Source of the DNA: Micromonospora gifhornensis
GTDB lineage: Bacteria > Actinomycetota > Actinomycetes > Mycobacteriales > Micromonosporaceae
Length of the DNA stretch: 64,000 nucleotides
Assembly: GCF_016863515.1 (NCBI RefSeq)
Contig: NZ_BOPA01000020.1
Coordinates: forward strand, 124,001 to 188,000
Direction of reading: 5' to 3'
Below are positions 1 through 8,280 of the stretch, one piece after another. The notes below the pieces were generated by a model. That model searched no databases. It saw only the letters and a list, made by a program, of their open reading frames with translations, and had not been told where the DNA came from. Position 1 is the first letter of the stretch; every line of letters starts with the position of its first letter. A program made the position numbers and the translations under genes.

Positions 1-1
1 G

Positions 2-472
2 CTGGTGGGCGCCGCGGTGAGCGTCGAGACCGCCCGCTGGTGCGCCGAGTGGGCGGACGGGTTGATCACGGTGAACGCGCCGACCGAACACCTCCGCCGC
101 ATGATCGACGTCTACCGGGAGGCTGGCGGTCGTGGCCCGGTGCACCTCCAGGTGCACCTGAGCTGGGCGGGCACGCAGGCCGAGGCCGAAGCGATCGCGT
201 ACGACCAGTGGCGTAGCAACGTCTTCGCCCCACCGGTCTGCTGGGACCTGGCCACCCCCGAGCATTTCGACGTGGTCTCCGCGCAGGTGCCGATGGCCCG
301 GCTGGCCGAGGTCGTGAACATCTCCGCCGACCTCGGCCGCCACACCGGCTGGCTGCAGGACTACATCGAGTTGGGCTTCGACCAGATCGCCCTGCACCAC
401 GTGGGCCAGGACCAGCGCCCCTTCCTGGACGCCTTCGGCACCCAGGTCCTCCCCAAACTCGCTCACCCCTGA
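2..472 (+). CDS. LLM class (F420/flavin-dependent) oxidoreductase, C-terminal part
   Basis: The reading frame is open from the window edge, so only about the last 156 residues are present and the true start lies upstream. The C-terminal stretch with a GFDQIALHHVGQ motif followed by FLDAFGTQVLPKL is typical of luciferase-like monooxygenase-fold oxidoreductases of the actinobacterial F420-dependent type. The TIM-barrel core and most of the cofactor-binding part are outside the window, so substrate and cofactor cannot be assigned. It converges on the GNAT gene with only 3 bp between the stop codons. Confidence 0.75.
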   Translation: MVGAAVSVETARWCAEWADGLITVNAPTEHLRRMIDVYREAGGRGPVHLQVHLSWAGTQAEAEAIAYDQWRSNVFAPPVCWDLATPEHFDVVSAQVPMARLAEVVNISADLGRHTGWLQDYIELGFDQIALHHVGQDQRPFLDAFGTQVLPKLAHP

Positions 473-475
473 CGG

Positions 476-1006
476 TCAGAGGCGGCGGGTGAGGAGCTGG
501 CCGGGCCAGGGGGGTCGGCCGGGGCGTTCCACGGTGAAGCCGGTGGTGGGGGTGAAGCCCTGGCGTTCGTACCAGCGCACCAGGGCGCCGTCGTCGCCGG
601 CGTAACAGTCCACACGGAGCAGGTCGACGCCGCGCTCCCGGGCCAGGTCGGCGGCGTGCGCCAGCAGCCGACCGCCGATGCCGGCACCGGCGTACGCGCG
701 GTCGGTGACCAGCAGGTTCACGTACAGCTCCGGTTCGGTGGCCGGTGGCACGTACTCAGTGGCGCTGCCCACCACCAGCGCCCCGACGGTCCGTTCCCCC
801 ACCTGCGCCAACCACAGCCCGCCCCCCTTGGCCCACCCATCGGCCTGCGCAATGCGACGCGGGTCGGTGGACGCCGGCTCCGTACCCCACTGCCCCGTGC
901 GTCCCTGCTCCACCAACCACGCCGTGGCGTCGTCGAGCAGCCGCAACACCGCCCCCGCATCCGCTGCCCCACCCGCCCGCACCACCACATCCGCCGCATC
1001 AACCAT
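476..1006 (-). CDS. GNAT family N-acetyltransferase
   Basis: This encodes about 176 residues. The acetyl-CoA binding signature is visible as a long beta strand (YVNLLVTD) followed by the A-motif RAYAGAGIGGRLLAHA, and the C-terminal half carries LLRVDCYAGDDGALVRWYERQGF, the usual GNAT helix-strand end. The start was placed at MVDAADVVV, because residues read further upstream are low-complexity glycine with no family similarity; an ATG 33 bp upstream at 1039 is the alternative. The acceptor substrate cannot be inferred. Confidence 0.8.
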   Translation of the reverse strand: MVDAADVVVRAGGAADAGAVLRLLDDATAWLVEQGRTGQWGTEPASTDPRRIAQADGWAKGGGLWLAQVGERTVGALVVGSATEYVPPATEPELYVNLLVTDRAYAGAGIGGRLLAHAADLARERGVDLLRVDCYAGDDGALVRWYERQGFTPTTGFTVERPGRPPWPGQLLTRRL

Positions 1007-1041
1007 CCCCCCATCCTCCACCCCACCCCCACCACCCACGA

Positions 1042-1114
1042 GGGCCCGGTGATCAAGAGGTTCTGGTCGCCTGGATGCGGAATCCAGACCAAAACCTCTT
1101 GATCAACCGGGCCC
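1042..1114. repeat. Long imperfect inverted repeat, possible REP-like element or terminator
   Basis: Two arms of about 27 bases, 1042-1068 and 1087-1114, are complementary except for one inserted T and one C/T difference. Each arm runs from a GGGCCCGG outer end through TGATCAAGAGG to TGGTC. The element lies downstream of the cellulase gene and upstream of the GNAT gene, both on the minus strand. It could terminate the cellulase transcript, but its low-GC TGATCAAGAGGTT core is unlike the other GC-only terminators in this window, which suggests a dispersed palindromic element. Confidence 0.6.
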
Positions 1115-1190
1115 TGGCGGGGTGGTGGGTGGGGAAGTAGGGGGTGGGGCCGGGTGGGGTGCCGGTCGCCGACGGCACCCCACCCGGGGA

Positions 1191-3803
1191 TCAGGAGACG
1201 GTGCAGGGAGCGCCGTTGACCGTGACCAGGTGGGGGGCGGGGTTGGCGCCCTTGCCGGTGGTGGCGTTGAAGCCGAACATCGCGGTGCCGCCGGGGGCGA
1301 TGTTGCCGTTGTACGACTCGTTCTTCGCGGTCACCGTGGCGCCGGACTGCTTCACGTCGGCCATCCACGCCTCGCGCACCTTGGCGTCACCGGTGAAGGC
1401 GAACTTGGCGGTCCAGCCGTTCAGGGTGGTGGTGCCGGTGTTGCGGATGGTCAGCTGGCCGGTGAAGCCGGTGCCGCCCTGCCAGGAGCCGTAGTTGGTG
1501 TACGTCACCGAGCAGCTGGGTGCCGGCACCGCCGCCGAGTCGCCCTGGTCGGCGAGGAACGAGGCGATCCAGGACAGCGCCGAGTTCCAGTTGATCGCCA
1601 CCTCGTTCGTCGAGTAGGAGGCGATGTCGTCGACGTAGCAGAACATCGGGGCGCAGCCGGCGAGCAGCTGCTCCACGAACGGGTCCTGCAGGGCGGCGTT
1701 GGGACCGCCGGCCAGCGAGCCGGCGGGCGGCTTCGGCATGCTCGGGTCGAGCTGGTAGCCGAAGATGCGGCTGTGCTGGTTCTCCGCGGCGTGCTCGCCC
1801 CAACCGGTCACGTACGAGATGTTCAGCGCGTTGCGGCCGAAGATGTAGTCCATCGTCTGCACCGCGCCGTCGCGGTACTTGGCCTGCCCGGTCAGGTCGA
1901 AGGCGGTGGCCAGCACGACCGCGTTGTTGATCACGCTGCTGTTGCCGCCCCAGAAGTAGCTGCCGGGATCACCCGGCATCGGCAGCCCGTACGCCTGCCG
2001 GGCGATCTCGGCGAGGTAGCGGTCGGCGGCGTCGGTGACCGACGCCCGGATGCGGGTCACCTCGGCGGTCGGCAGCCCGCTGGGCACGGTGGCCAGGTCG
2101 AGGCGACCCAGCGCGGCCACGCTCTGCCAGCCGAAGCCACGGGCGTCGAACACGTCGCCGGTGTGGTGCGGCGAGGCGGTCAGGTCGGCCAGGTAGCCGG
2201 CCTCACCGGTGGTCAGGTACAGCTCGGCAGCCGCCCAGTAGAACTCGTCGGTGACGTTGCTGTCGTCGTACGCGCCACCGCCGTTGCCGTCGGTCGGGCT
2301 GGCGTACCGGGTCGGGTTGGCCTTCGCCGCGGCGTAGGCAGTCTTCGCCGCGGTGCCGCAGCGCTGCGCGAACTCGGCGTCGTACGGGGCGAACAGTCGG
2401 GCGCACTGGGCCGCGACGGCGGCCAGGTTCAGCGTGGCGGCGGTCGACGGCGGGTGCAGCTCGCGCAGCTCCGGGTCGTCCTCGGGCTGCAACGGCAGAC
2501 CGGTCCAGTTCTGGTCGTGGATCTTGTGGTGGGCCATCCCGGCCAGCGGCTTGCCGGCCGGCACCTGCATGCGCAGCAGGAACTCCAGCTCCCAGCGGGC
2601 CTCGTCGAGGATGTCCGGTACCCCGTTGTCCCGCTCGGGCAGCCGCAGCGTGCCGTCGCCGAGGTCGGCGCCGAACCCGGCGGTGGCCGCGTTCTTGGTC
2701 CGCTCGAAGGCGCTCAGCAGCTGGTAGGTGGCGATGCCGCCGTTGACCACGTACTTGCCGTGGTCGCCCGCGTCGTACCAGCCGCCGCGCACGTCGAGCC
2801 GGTAGTCGCAGACGCCGGGCTGGCAGGGCACGTCGGTGTCGCCCTGGTTGGGTGCGACGCCCAGGTGTCCGGCCGGGCGGGCGTACTCCTCGCCGACCAG
2901 GTCACCGTCGATGGCGATGCCGCTGCGCTGGATGTAGAAGAACTGCAGCGCGTCCGAGCGCAGCTGCTCGTAGATCGTGCCGGAGATGTCGAACGGGTGG
3001 CTGACCTCGCCGTCCACGGTCAGCGTCACGCCCTGCCCCGGGGTGCGGTACGACGAGAAGTCGACCGAGTGGACGTTCTGGTCCGACGCCGGGTCGACAC
3101 CGCGCGGGGTGGTGGTGCCGCTGGCCAGGACCGCACCGGAGGCGGACTTCAGCTGCCAGGGCAGCGCCTCGGTGGCGTCGGTGACCACTGTGGCGTTCTT
3201 CGGCCCGTGCGGCAGGTAGCCGACCTGGTTGACGCGGACCCGGGGGCCGGTGTCCGGCTCGTACGGCTCGGGCGGGTTGCCGCCGCGCAGCGAGACGTTG
3301 TCCAGGCAGACGGTCTGCTCCTGGGCGCCGCCGCCGACCTGGAAGATCAGCTGGGAGCGGCTGTCGTCGGTCGAGGCGACGAAGGTCCGCTCGACGCGTT
3401 GCAGGGTGGGCGTGGCAGCCGCGGTGACCGAGTAGTAGCCGGTGTAGGGCGCGCTGCCGAGTTGCAGCACGGCGGTCACCGACGTGCCCGGGGTCGCGTG
3501 CACGTCGAAGCCGAGGGTGTATTCGGCGCCGGCGATCAGCGGGACGCCGTCGTGGCCGATGCCGGCGTCCCACGGGTTGGCCAGGCCGCCGGCGACGGTG
3601 GTACACAACTCGCCGTCGACGACGCCGAGCGGGCCGGTGCCGAAGGAGAACCAGGGCGACGATCCGTTGCTGAAGTCGCCGTTGTTGATTTGTTCGGGGG
3701 CGTCTGCCGGGGGGTCGGCGTACGCGGTGCCGGCGGTGGTGCCGGCCAGCGCCACGGCGGTTGCCGCGGCGAGTACCGCGAGACGACGTCGGGGTGGCGT
3801 CAC
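1191..3803 (-). CDS. Secreted glycoside hydrolase family 9 cellulase with CBM4/9 and CBM2
   Basis: This 870-residue protein is predicted to hydrolyse beta-1,4-glucan outside the cell. Domain order: Sec signal peptide (about 1-29, ending in TAYADP), a CBM4/9-type carbohydrate module (about 35-175), an Ig-like CelD_N domain (about 190-275, starting VRVNQVGYLP), the GH9 catalytic domain (about 285-750) with the DVRGGWYDAGDHGKYV motif near residue 340 and the acid-base glutamate motif STNEVAINWNSAL near 727, and a C-terminal CBM2 (about 765-870, starting CSVTYTNYGSW). The start is GTG with AAGGA six to seven bases upstream. A perfect CebR/CelR-type palindrome lies 53 bp upstream of the start codon, so cello-oligosaccharide induction is likely. 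Endo versus processive mode cannot be decided from sequence alone. Confidence 0.93.
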   Translation of the reverse strand: MTPPRRRLAVLAAATAVALAGTTAGTAYADPPADAPEQINNGDFSNGSSPWFSFGTGPLGVVDGELCTTVAGGLANPWDAGIGHDGVPLIAGAEYTLGFDVHATPGTSVTAVLQLGSAPYTGYYSVTAAATPTLQRVERTFVASTDDSRSQLIFQVGGGAQEQTVCLDNVSLRGGNPPEPYEPDTGPRVRVNQVGYLPHGPKNATVVTDATEALPWQLKSASGAVLASGTTTPRGVDPASDQNVHSVDFSSYRTPGQGVTLTVDGEVSHPFDISGTIYEQLRSDALQFFYIQRSGIAIDGDLVGEEYARPAGHLGVAPNQGDTDVPCQPGVCDYRLDVRGGWYDAGDHGKYVVNGGIATYQLLSAFERTKNAATAGFGADLGDGTLRLPERDNGVPDILDEARWELEFLLRMQVPAGKPLAGMAHHKIHDQNWTGLPLQPEDDPELRELHPPSTAATLNLAAVAAQCARLFAPYDAEFAQRCGTAAKTAYAAAKANPTRYASPTDGNGGGAYDDSNVTDEFYWAAAELYLTTGEAGYLADLTASPHHTGDVFDARGFGWQSVAALGRLDLATVPSGLPTAEVTRIRASVTDAADRYLAEIARQAYGLPMPGDPGSYFWGGNSSVINNAVVLATAFDLTGQAKYRDGAVQTMDYIFGRNALNISYVTGWGEHAAENQHSRIFGYQLDPSMPKPPAGSLAGGPNAALQDPFVEQLLAGCAPMFCYVDDIASYSTNEVAINWNSALSWIASFLADQGDSAAVPAPSCSVTYTNYGSWQGGTGFTGQLTIRNTGTTTLNGWTAKFAFTGDAKVREAWMADVKQSGATVTAKNESYNGNIAPGGTAMFGFNATTGKGANPAPHLVTVNGAPCTVS

Positions 3804-3856
3804 GGGGGGTCCTTCCGACGAACAGGGGGACGGGCGATTGGTGTCAGAAAAGAAGC

Positions 3857-3870
3857 TGGGAGCGCTCCCA
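3857..3870. promoter_or_regulatory. CebR/CelR-type cellulase operator
   Basis: The perfect 14-bp palindrome TGGGAGCGCTCCCA matches the known operator of the LacI-family repressor CebR/CelR, which is released by cellobiose in actinomycetes. It lies 53 bp upstream of the GH9 start codon. A one-mismatch copy precedes the GH6 cellulase at 24261-24274. Confidence 0.9.
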
Positions 3871-4023
3871 GGTATCGGGCATGTTTCCAGGCGCAGCCGA
3901 CCGTGTCAATCGATCGCACCCGATCTTCTTTCGGGGCGCTCAGCAGTGAGATTTGCCGCGCCACGCCCGGTCGTCCCGATCTCCTAGAGACAACCGCGCC
4001 CTTCGCCTGGCAGGCTGCGTGCC

Positions 4024-4752
4024 ATGACCCTGAAGCTACGTTCTGCCGGAACGAGCGACTGTGGGCTGATCCGCAGCGGTAACCAGGACGCCCTGCACGC
4101 TGGTGCCTGGCTGGTCGCGGTCGCCGACGGCATGGGCGGCATGGCCGCTGGCGACCTGGCCAGTTCGATCGCCATCGAGGCGATGGCGCCGCTGGACGTG
4201 GAGACTCCCGAGCACGCGTTGGTAGCCGCCTTGCAGAGCGGCATCCAGTTGGCCACCGACCGGATCCGCCAGGCGGTCGCCGAGGATCCGCAGCGGCAGG
4301 GGATGGGCACCACACTGACCGCGCTGCTGTTCGCGCGTACCGGCAGCTGCCTGGCGTTGGCGCACGTGGGCGACTCCCGGGCGTACCTGTTCCGTGAGGG
4401 CGTGCTCAAGCAGATCACCCGGGACGACACCTTCGTGCAGATGCTCGTCGACCAGGGACTGATCACCCCCGACCAGGCCGGCAGCCACCCTCGCCGGGCC
4501 GTGGTCACCCAGGCGCTGCAGGGCGAGGAGATCTCACCGACGTACGCGACGATGGTGCCCTGGGCCGGCGACCGCTGGCTGCTGTGCAGCGACGGGCTGT
4601 CAAACGTCGTGAGCGCCGAGACCCTGGCCGAAGTGCTTGCCGAGTATCCGGACCGTCAGGAGTGCGCGCGTCGGCTGATCGACCTCGCCCTGCGGGCCGG
4701 TGGACCGGACAACGTCACTGTCGTCGTCGCGGACGTGGTCGACGAGGGCTGA
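4024..4752 (+). CDS. PP2C-family protein serine/threonine phosphatase
   Basis: This 242-residue protein is a compact metal-dependent phosphatase of the PstP/Stp type without extra domains. The metal-binding and core motifs are visible in order: RSGNQDA near the N-terminus, VADGMGG, GMGTTLTALL, VGDSRAYLF, LCSDGLSN and GGPDNVTVVV at the end. No membrane segment follows the catalytic domain, unlike mycobacterial PstP, so it is probably cytosolic. No kinase gene is adjacent. It stands alone between the divergent GH9 gene and the epoxide hydrolase, so its targets cannot be inferred. Confidence 0.88.
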   Translation: MTLKLRSAGTSDCGLIRSGNQDALHAGAWLVAVADGMGGMAAGDLASSIAIEAMAPLDVETPEHALVAALQSGIQLATDRIRQAVAEDPQRQGMGTTLTALLFARTGSCLALAHVGDSRAYLFREGVLKQITRDDTFVQMLVDQGLITPDQAGSHPRRAVVTQALQGEEISPTYATMVPWAGDRWLLCSDGLSNVVSAETLAEVLAEYPDRQECARRLIDLALRAGGPDNVTVVVADVVDEG

Positions 4753-4994
4753 GCCGGCCAGCGGGCGGTACCGCTTGCGGCATCCCGCCGAACACCGTGA
4801 GCGGGCACGGACGGGACGTTGCTCCGAGGGCGCTCGCCGTCACGGCGGTGAGACCTAGTGTTGGGCTGAGGCGGTCTGGTTCTCGACAACCCACCTGGCC
4901 GAGACAGCCGCCGTCTGCGGGATGCGCGCCGGCGAAGGGCGACGGTCGGCGATCCCACCTGCGTAATCCTGATCGACGGGGACAGGAGACCTGC

Positions 4995-6221
4995 ATGGCT
5001 GTCAAGATCGAAGCGCCGGTACGCACCGAGCAGATCCGGCCGTTCACAGTGCAGATTCCCGAGGCGGAGCTCGACGCGTTGCGCAGGCGCATCGCGGCCA
5101 CCCGCTGGCCGGAGAAGGAGACCGTCGACGACCAGTCGCAGGGCGTGCCGCTGGCCACCATCCAGGCACTCGCGCGTTACTGGGAGAACGAGTACGACTG
5201 GCGCAAGGTCGAGGCGAGACTGAACGCCCTGCCGCAGTTCCTGACCGAGATCGACGGCCTGGACATCCACTTCATCCACGTCCGGTCCCGGCACGAGGAT
5301 GCGCTGCCGCTGATCGTCACGCACGGCTGGCCCGGATCCGTGATCGAGCAGCTGAAGATCATCGGGCCGCTGACCGATCCGACGGCGTACGGGGCATCCG
5401 AGTCCGACGCCTTCCACCTGGTGATCCCGTCGTTGCCCGGCCACGGCTTCTCCGGCAAGCCGTCGGTGCCGGGGTGGGGGCCGGAGCATGTCGCCCGCGC
5501 CTGGACGGAACTGATGAGGCGGCTCGGCTACACCCGGTTCGTCGCCCAGGGCGGCGACTGGGGCGCGATCATCACCGACCTGATGGGGGTGCAGGCGCCG
5601 GCGGAGCTGCTCGGCATCCACACCAACATGCCCGGCGCGGTGCCACCGGACCTCGACGCGTTGTTCCAGTCCGACATCTCCGGGGCGACAAACGCGCTCG
5701 GCTCCCTGCCGGCCGGTCTCAGTGCCGAGGAGAGGCACGCCAGCGAGCAGTTGGACTTCGTGTGGAAGCACGTCGCGTACGCCCTGATGATGGCGACCCG
5801 GCCGCAGACGCTCACCGCGCTGGCGGATTCACCTGTGGGGCTGGCGGCGTTCCTGCTCGACCACGACGCCCGTAGCCTGGATCTGATCTCGCAGGCGTTC
5901 GCCGGACGTCAGGTGGGCCTCACCCGTGACGACGTCCTGGACAACATCACGCTCTACTGGCTGACGAACACGGCGGTCTCGGCGTCGCGCCTGTACGCGG
6001 AGAATCCGCTCTCTTTCTTCGCCACCAAGGGGGTCTCCGTACCGGCTGCGGTGAGCGCCTTCCCCGACGAGCTGTACCAGGCCCCGCGCAGCTGGGTCGA
6101 GCGTGCGTATCCGAATCTCGTCTACTACCACCGGCTGGACAAGGGCGGGCACTTCGCCGCCTGGGAGCAGCCGGAGGTCTTCGCCGAGGAGCTGCGCGCC
6201 GGTTTCCGGTCGCTGCGTTAG
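4995..6221 (+). CDS. Epoxide hydrolase, EHN-domain alpha/beta hydrolase
   Basis: This 408-residue protein resembles microsomal-type epoxide hydrolases, which open epoxides to diols. The N-terminal EHN domain (about 10-120) starts with RPFTVQIPEAELDALRRRI. The alpha/beta fold shows the oxyanion motif HGWPGS, the nucleophile elbow QGGDWGA with Asp188, and the catalytic histidine in GGHFAAWEQPE (His386). The ATG at 4995 is preceded by AGGAG; the frame stays open further upstream but that part has no family similarity. It is monocistronic and ends at a strong hairpin. The substrate is unknown. Confidence 0.9.
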   Translation: MAVKIEAPVRTEQIRPFTVQIPEAELDALRRRIAATRWPEKETVDDQSQGVPLATIQALARYWENEYDWRKVEARLNALPQFLTEIDGLDIHFIHVRSRHEDALPLIVTHGWPGSVIEQLKIIGPLTDPTAYGASESDAFHLVIPSLPGHGFSGKPSVPGWGPEHVARAWTELMRRLGYTRFVAQGGDWGAIITDLMGVQAPAELLGIHTNMPGAVPPDLDALFQSDISGATNALGSLPAGLSAEERHASEQLDFVWKHVAYALMMATRPQTLTALADSPVGLAAFLLDHDARSLDLISQAFAGRQVGLTRDDVLDNITLYWLTNTAVSASRLYAENPLSFFATKGVSVPAAVSAFPDELYQAPRSWVERAYPNLVYYHRLDKGGHFAAWEQPEVFAEELRAGFRSLR

Positions 6222-6300
6222 CGATGTCCTGAGTGCCGGTGGCGTCGCGGCGAGAGGTCCGTACGCCGCCCGAGTGAAACGCCGTCGACCTGGCTCCCGG

Positions 6301-6356
6301 CCGACGTCGGACAGCGGTAGCCCTCCAACGGGGGTGCTGCCGCTGTCCGACGTCGG
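6301..6356. terminator. Bidirectional hairpin terminator
   Basis: Perfect 17-bp arms (6301-6317 and 6340-6356, CCGACGTCGGACAGCGG) extend by three more pairs, one of them G-U, around a short loop. It lies between the convergent epoxide hydrolase and DUF397 genes. Confidence 0.75.
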
Positions 6357-6381
6357 TGTGCGTCTCTCGGCGCGGGCCGGG

Positions 6382-6582
6382 TCAGCGGCCGTCGGCGTCG
6401 TGGAGGCCGTCGACGAAGGCGGTCCAGGCCGACGGTGGGAACGTCAGCACCGGTCCGCCGCGGTCCTTGCTGTCCCGCACCGCGACATGACCGTCGAGTG
6501 TGGCGACCTCCACGCAGTTGCCGTTGCCCACACTGCGGGTGCTGGTGCGCCACTTCGCTCGGGACGGGTCGAGCGCGGTCAT
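6382..6582 (-). CDS. DUF397 domain protein
   Basis: This 66-residue protein is a typical actinomycete DUF397 protein. The conserved WRTSTRS, GNGNCVEVA and VAVRDSKD...GPVLTF elements are all visible. DUF397 genes usually sit directly beside an XRE regulator of the WhiJ/Scr1 type, as here, where the regulator ends 43 bp upstream on the same strand. Such pairs affect development or antibiotic control in Streptomyces and have been proposed to act in toxin-antitoxin-like fashion. Which role applies here is not shown by the sequence. The start was chosen at MTALDPSRAKW. Confidence 0.9.
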   Translation of the reverse strand: MTALDPSRAKWRTSTRSVGNGNCVEVATLDGHVAVRDSKDRGGPVLTFPPSAWTAFVDGLHDADGR

Positions 6583-6625
6583 CGCGATCCCTTCATCGGT
6601 ACTCAGGGTGATCGCGGCGACGCGA

Positions 6626-7468
6626 TCACGTAAAGTAGCGAGAGGCCTCTTTGAGGCGGACCAGGGATGCCGCCGGATCCAGCGCCAGCTGGCGCAGCCT
6701 CTCGTGCACAAGGCTATACGAGCGCACCTGCGCAGCCTCTTCCAGTGCCAGGCCTGTCGTGAGATTTTCCAGGTAGACCACGGCGGCGTCGGCGGCGTCG
6801 GGGAACGTGAGGATCACGTACGGGGAGTTCAGCGCGGGGTGGCCGCCGGCCTCGAACGGTAGTACCTGGATTGTGACGTTCGGTAACTGAGCGACATCCT
6901 CCAAATAAGACAGTTGCCCCGCCATGACGCCTCGATCGCTAACCGGGCGTAACAATACGGACTCGTTCAACACCACCGACAGTTCGACCGGCTGATCGCC
7001 GCGCAGCACGTTCTGCCGGCGTAGTCGGGCGGCGACCTTGCGGTCGAGGTCCTCCTCGCCGGCGGTCAGGCGGTAGACCTCCCGGGCGTACGCCTCGGTC
7101 TGCAACAGGCCGGGCACCGCCTCGGCCTCGTACGTGCGCAGGGTGGCGGCCTCGGCCTCCAGGCCGACGTAGAACTCGAACCACTCCGGCAGCACGTCGC
7201 TGTAGTGCTGCCACCAGCCGCGTTGCTGCGCGCTGCGGGCGATCTCGATGAGCGCCTCGGCGTCGCTTCCGGTCACCTGGTACAGCGCCAGCGCGGCACG
7301 TACGTCGCGCGGCTTGATGCCGATCTGGGCGTTCTCGATGCGGGAAAGGTTGCTCTTGGACATGTCCAGCTGCCGGGCGGCGACATCCAGGGTCATTCCG
7401 GCGCGTTCGCGCAATTGACGTAGTTCCCGGGCGATGCGGCGGCGGCGGACAGTGGGGCTCGCGGTCAC
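6626..7468 (-). CDS. XRE-family regulator of the WhiJ/Scr1 type (HTH plus DUF5753)
   Basis: This 280-residue protein carries an N-terminal helix-turn-helix (about 10-70: GMTLDVAARQLDMSKSNLSRIENAQ) followed by the long C-terminal DUF5753 domain that reads WWQHYSDVLPEWFEFYVGLEAEA and ends with a VYLENLTTGLALEEAAQVRSY block. This architecture pairs with DUF397 proteins and the downstream gene is one, so the two probably form an operon. It starts with GTG and is divergent from the GOLPH3-like gene, with a shared 145-bp intergenic region that contains AT-richer promoter-like sequence. Confidence 0.9.
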   Translation of the reverse strand: MTASPTVRRRRIARELRQLRERAGMTLDVAARQLDMSKSNLSRIENAQIGIKPRDVRAALALYQVTGSDAEALIEIARSAQQRGWWQHYSDVLPEWFEFYVGLEAEAATLRTYEAEAVPGLLQTEAYAREVYRLTAGEEDLDRKVAARLRRQNVLRGDQPVELSVVLNESVLLRPVSDRGVMAGQLSYLEDVAQLPNVTIQVLPFEAGGHPALNSPYVILTFPDAADAAVVYLENLTTGLALEEAAQVRSYSLVHERLRQLALDPAASLVRLKEASRYFT

Positions 7469-7613
7469 CCTCCGAGTCTGTCACGGGAAAACCTGCAGGT
7501 CGCATCAGCACGGAGTGCAACTGCCGAAAACGGGAGTTGCATTGAATGGGTCCTAGGTGCATGCTTGCCCCCGAGTTAGCGATCACAATGGACGGCGATT
7601 CGGGGGAGGACCG

Positions 7614-8240
7614 GTGCTCATCGCCGACGAGTTCTTCCTGATCGCGCACAACGACATCCGGGGCAAGGCGAAGCTGCATCCGGCGGCAACCGGCCTCGGT
7701 CTGGCCGGTGGCCTGCTCGGTGAGCTGATCCTCTACGGACACGTCACCGTCGCCAACGGTCAGGTCGGCGTGATCGACCGCCGCCCGCCCGCCGACGCGT
7801 TGGCGCACACCGTGCTCGACCAGCTGATCGGTGAGGCCCAGCACCAGTCGGTGCGCACCTGGCTCAGTTTCCTCGCGCAGACCGCGGTGACCGCGGTGGG
7901 GGAGCGGCTCGCCCGGGCCGGCGCGCTACGCCGGCAGGAGAGCCGCCGACTGCTGCGCACCACCGTCAGCTACGTACCGATCGACCCCAACGTGGCCGCC
8001 TGGCCGGCCACCCGGCTGCGCGCGGTGCTGGAACGCCCCGATCCGCCCAGCGTGCCTGACGCGCTGCTGCTCGGCCTCGTCGCCTCCGCCGGGTTGACCC
8101 GGGAGGTGCTGTGGAGCGCCGGCCCCCGCGCACACCACCGGCTCAATCTGATCATCCCCGCGTTGCCGGCGCCGCTGAAGGAACTCGTGGCGCACACCGA
8201 GGCCGCCGTGGGCGCGGCCGTGCTGTGCGGCATTCCCTGA
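7614..8240 (+). CDS. GOLPH3/VPS74-family (GPP34) protein
   Basis: This encodes about 208 residues. The start is the GTG after a GGGGGAGGA ribosome site; the frame remains open further upstream but without similarity. The N-terminus VLIADEFFLIAHND and the following ATGLGLAGGLLGELILYGHV match actinobacterial GPP34 proteins, whose eukaryotic relatives bind phosphatidylinositol-4-phosphate. The bacterial function is not established. Many such genes occur in Micromonosporaceae and Streptomyces. It diverges from the XRE gene and is followed 40 bp later by the APC permease, possibly in one transcript. Confidence 0.85.
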   Translation: MLIADEFFLIAHNDIRGKAKLHPAATGLGLAGGLLGELILYGHVTVANGQVGVIDRRPPADALAHTVLDQLIGEAQHQSVRTWLSFLAQTAVTAVGERLARAGALRRQESRRLLRTTVSYVPIDPNVAAWPATRLRAVLERPDPPSVPDALLLGLVASAGLTREVLWSAGPRAHHRLNLIIPALPAPLKELVAHTEAAVGAAVLCGIP

Positions 8241-8280
8241 GCCGGCACCCCCTACCCCTCACTCTCACACCGGAGCTCCC

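Noticed and set aside
1122..4082. A 986-codon open frame on the plus strand opposite the GH9 gene.
   Set aside because: It is a shadow of the GC-rich cellulase gene: no domain matches, Arg/Gly/Val-rich composition and no ribosome site.
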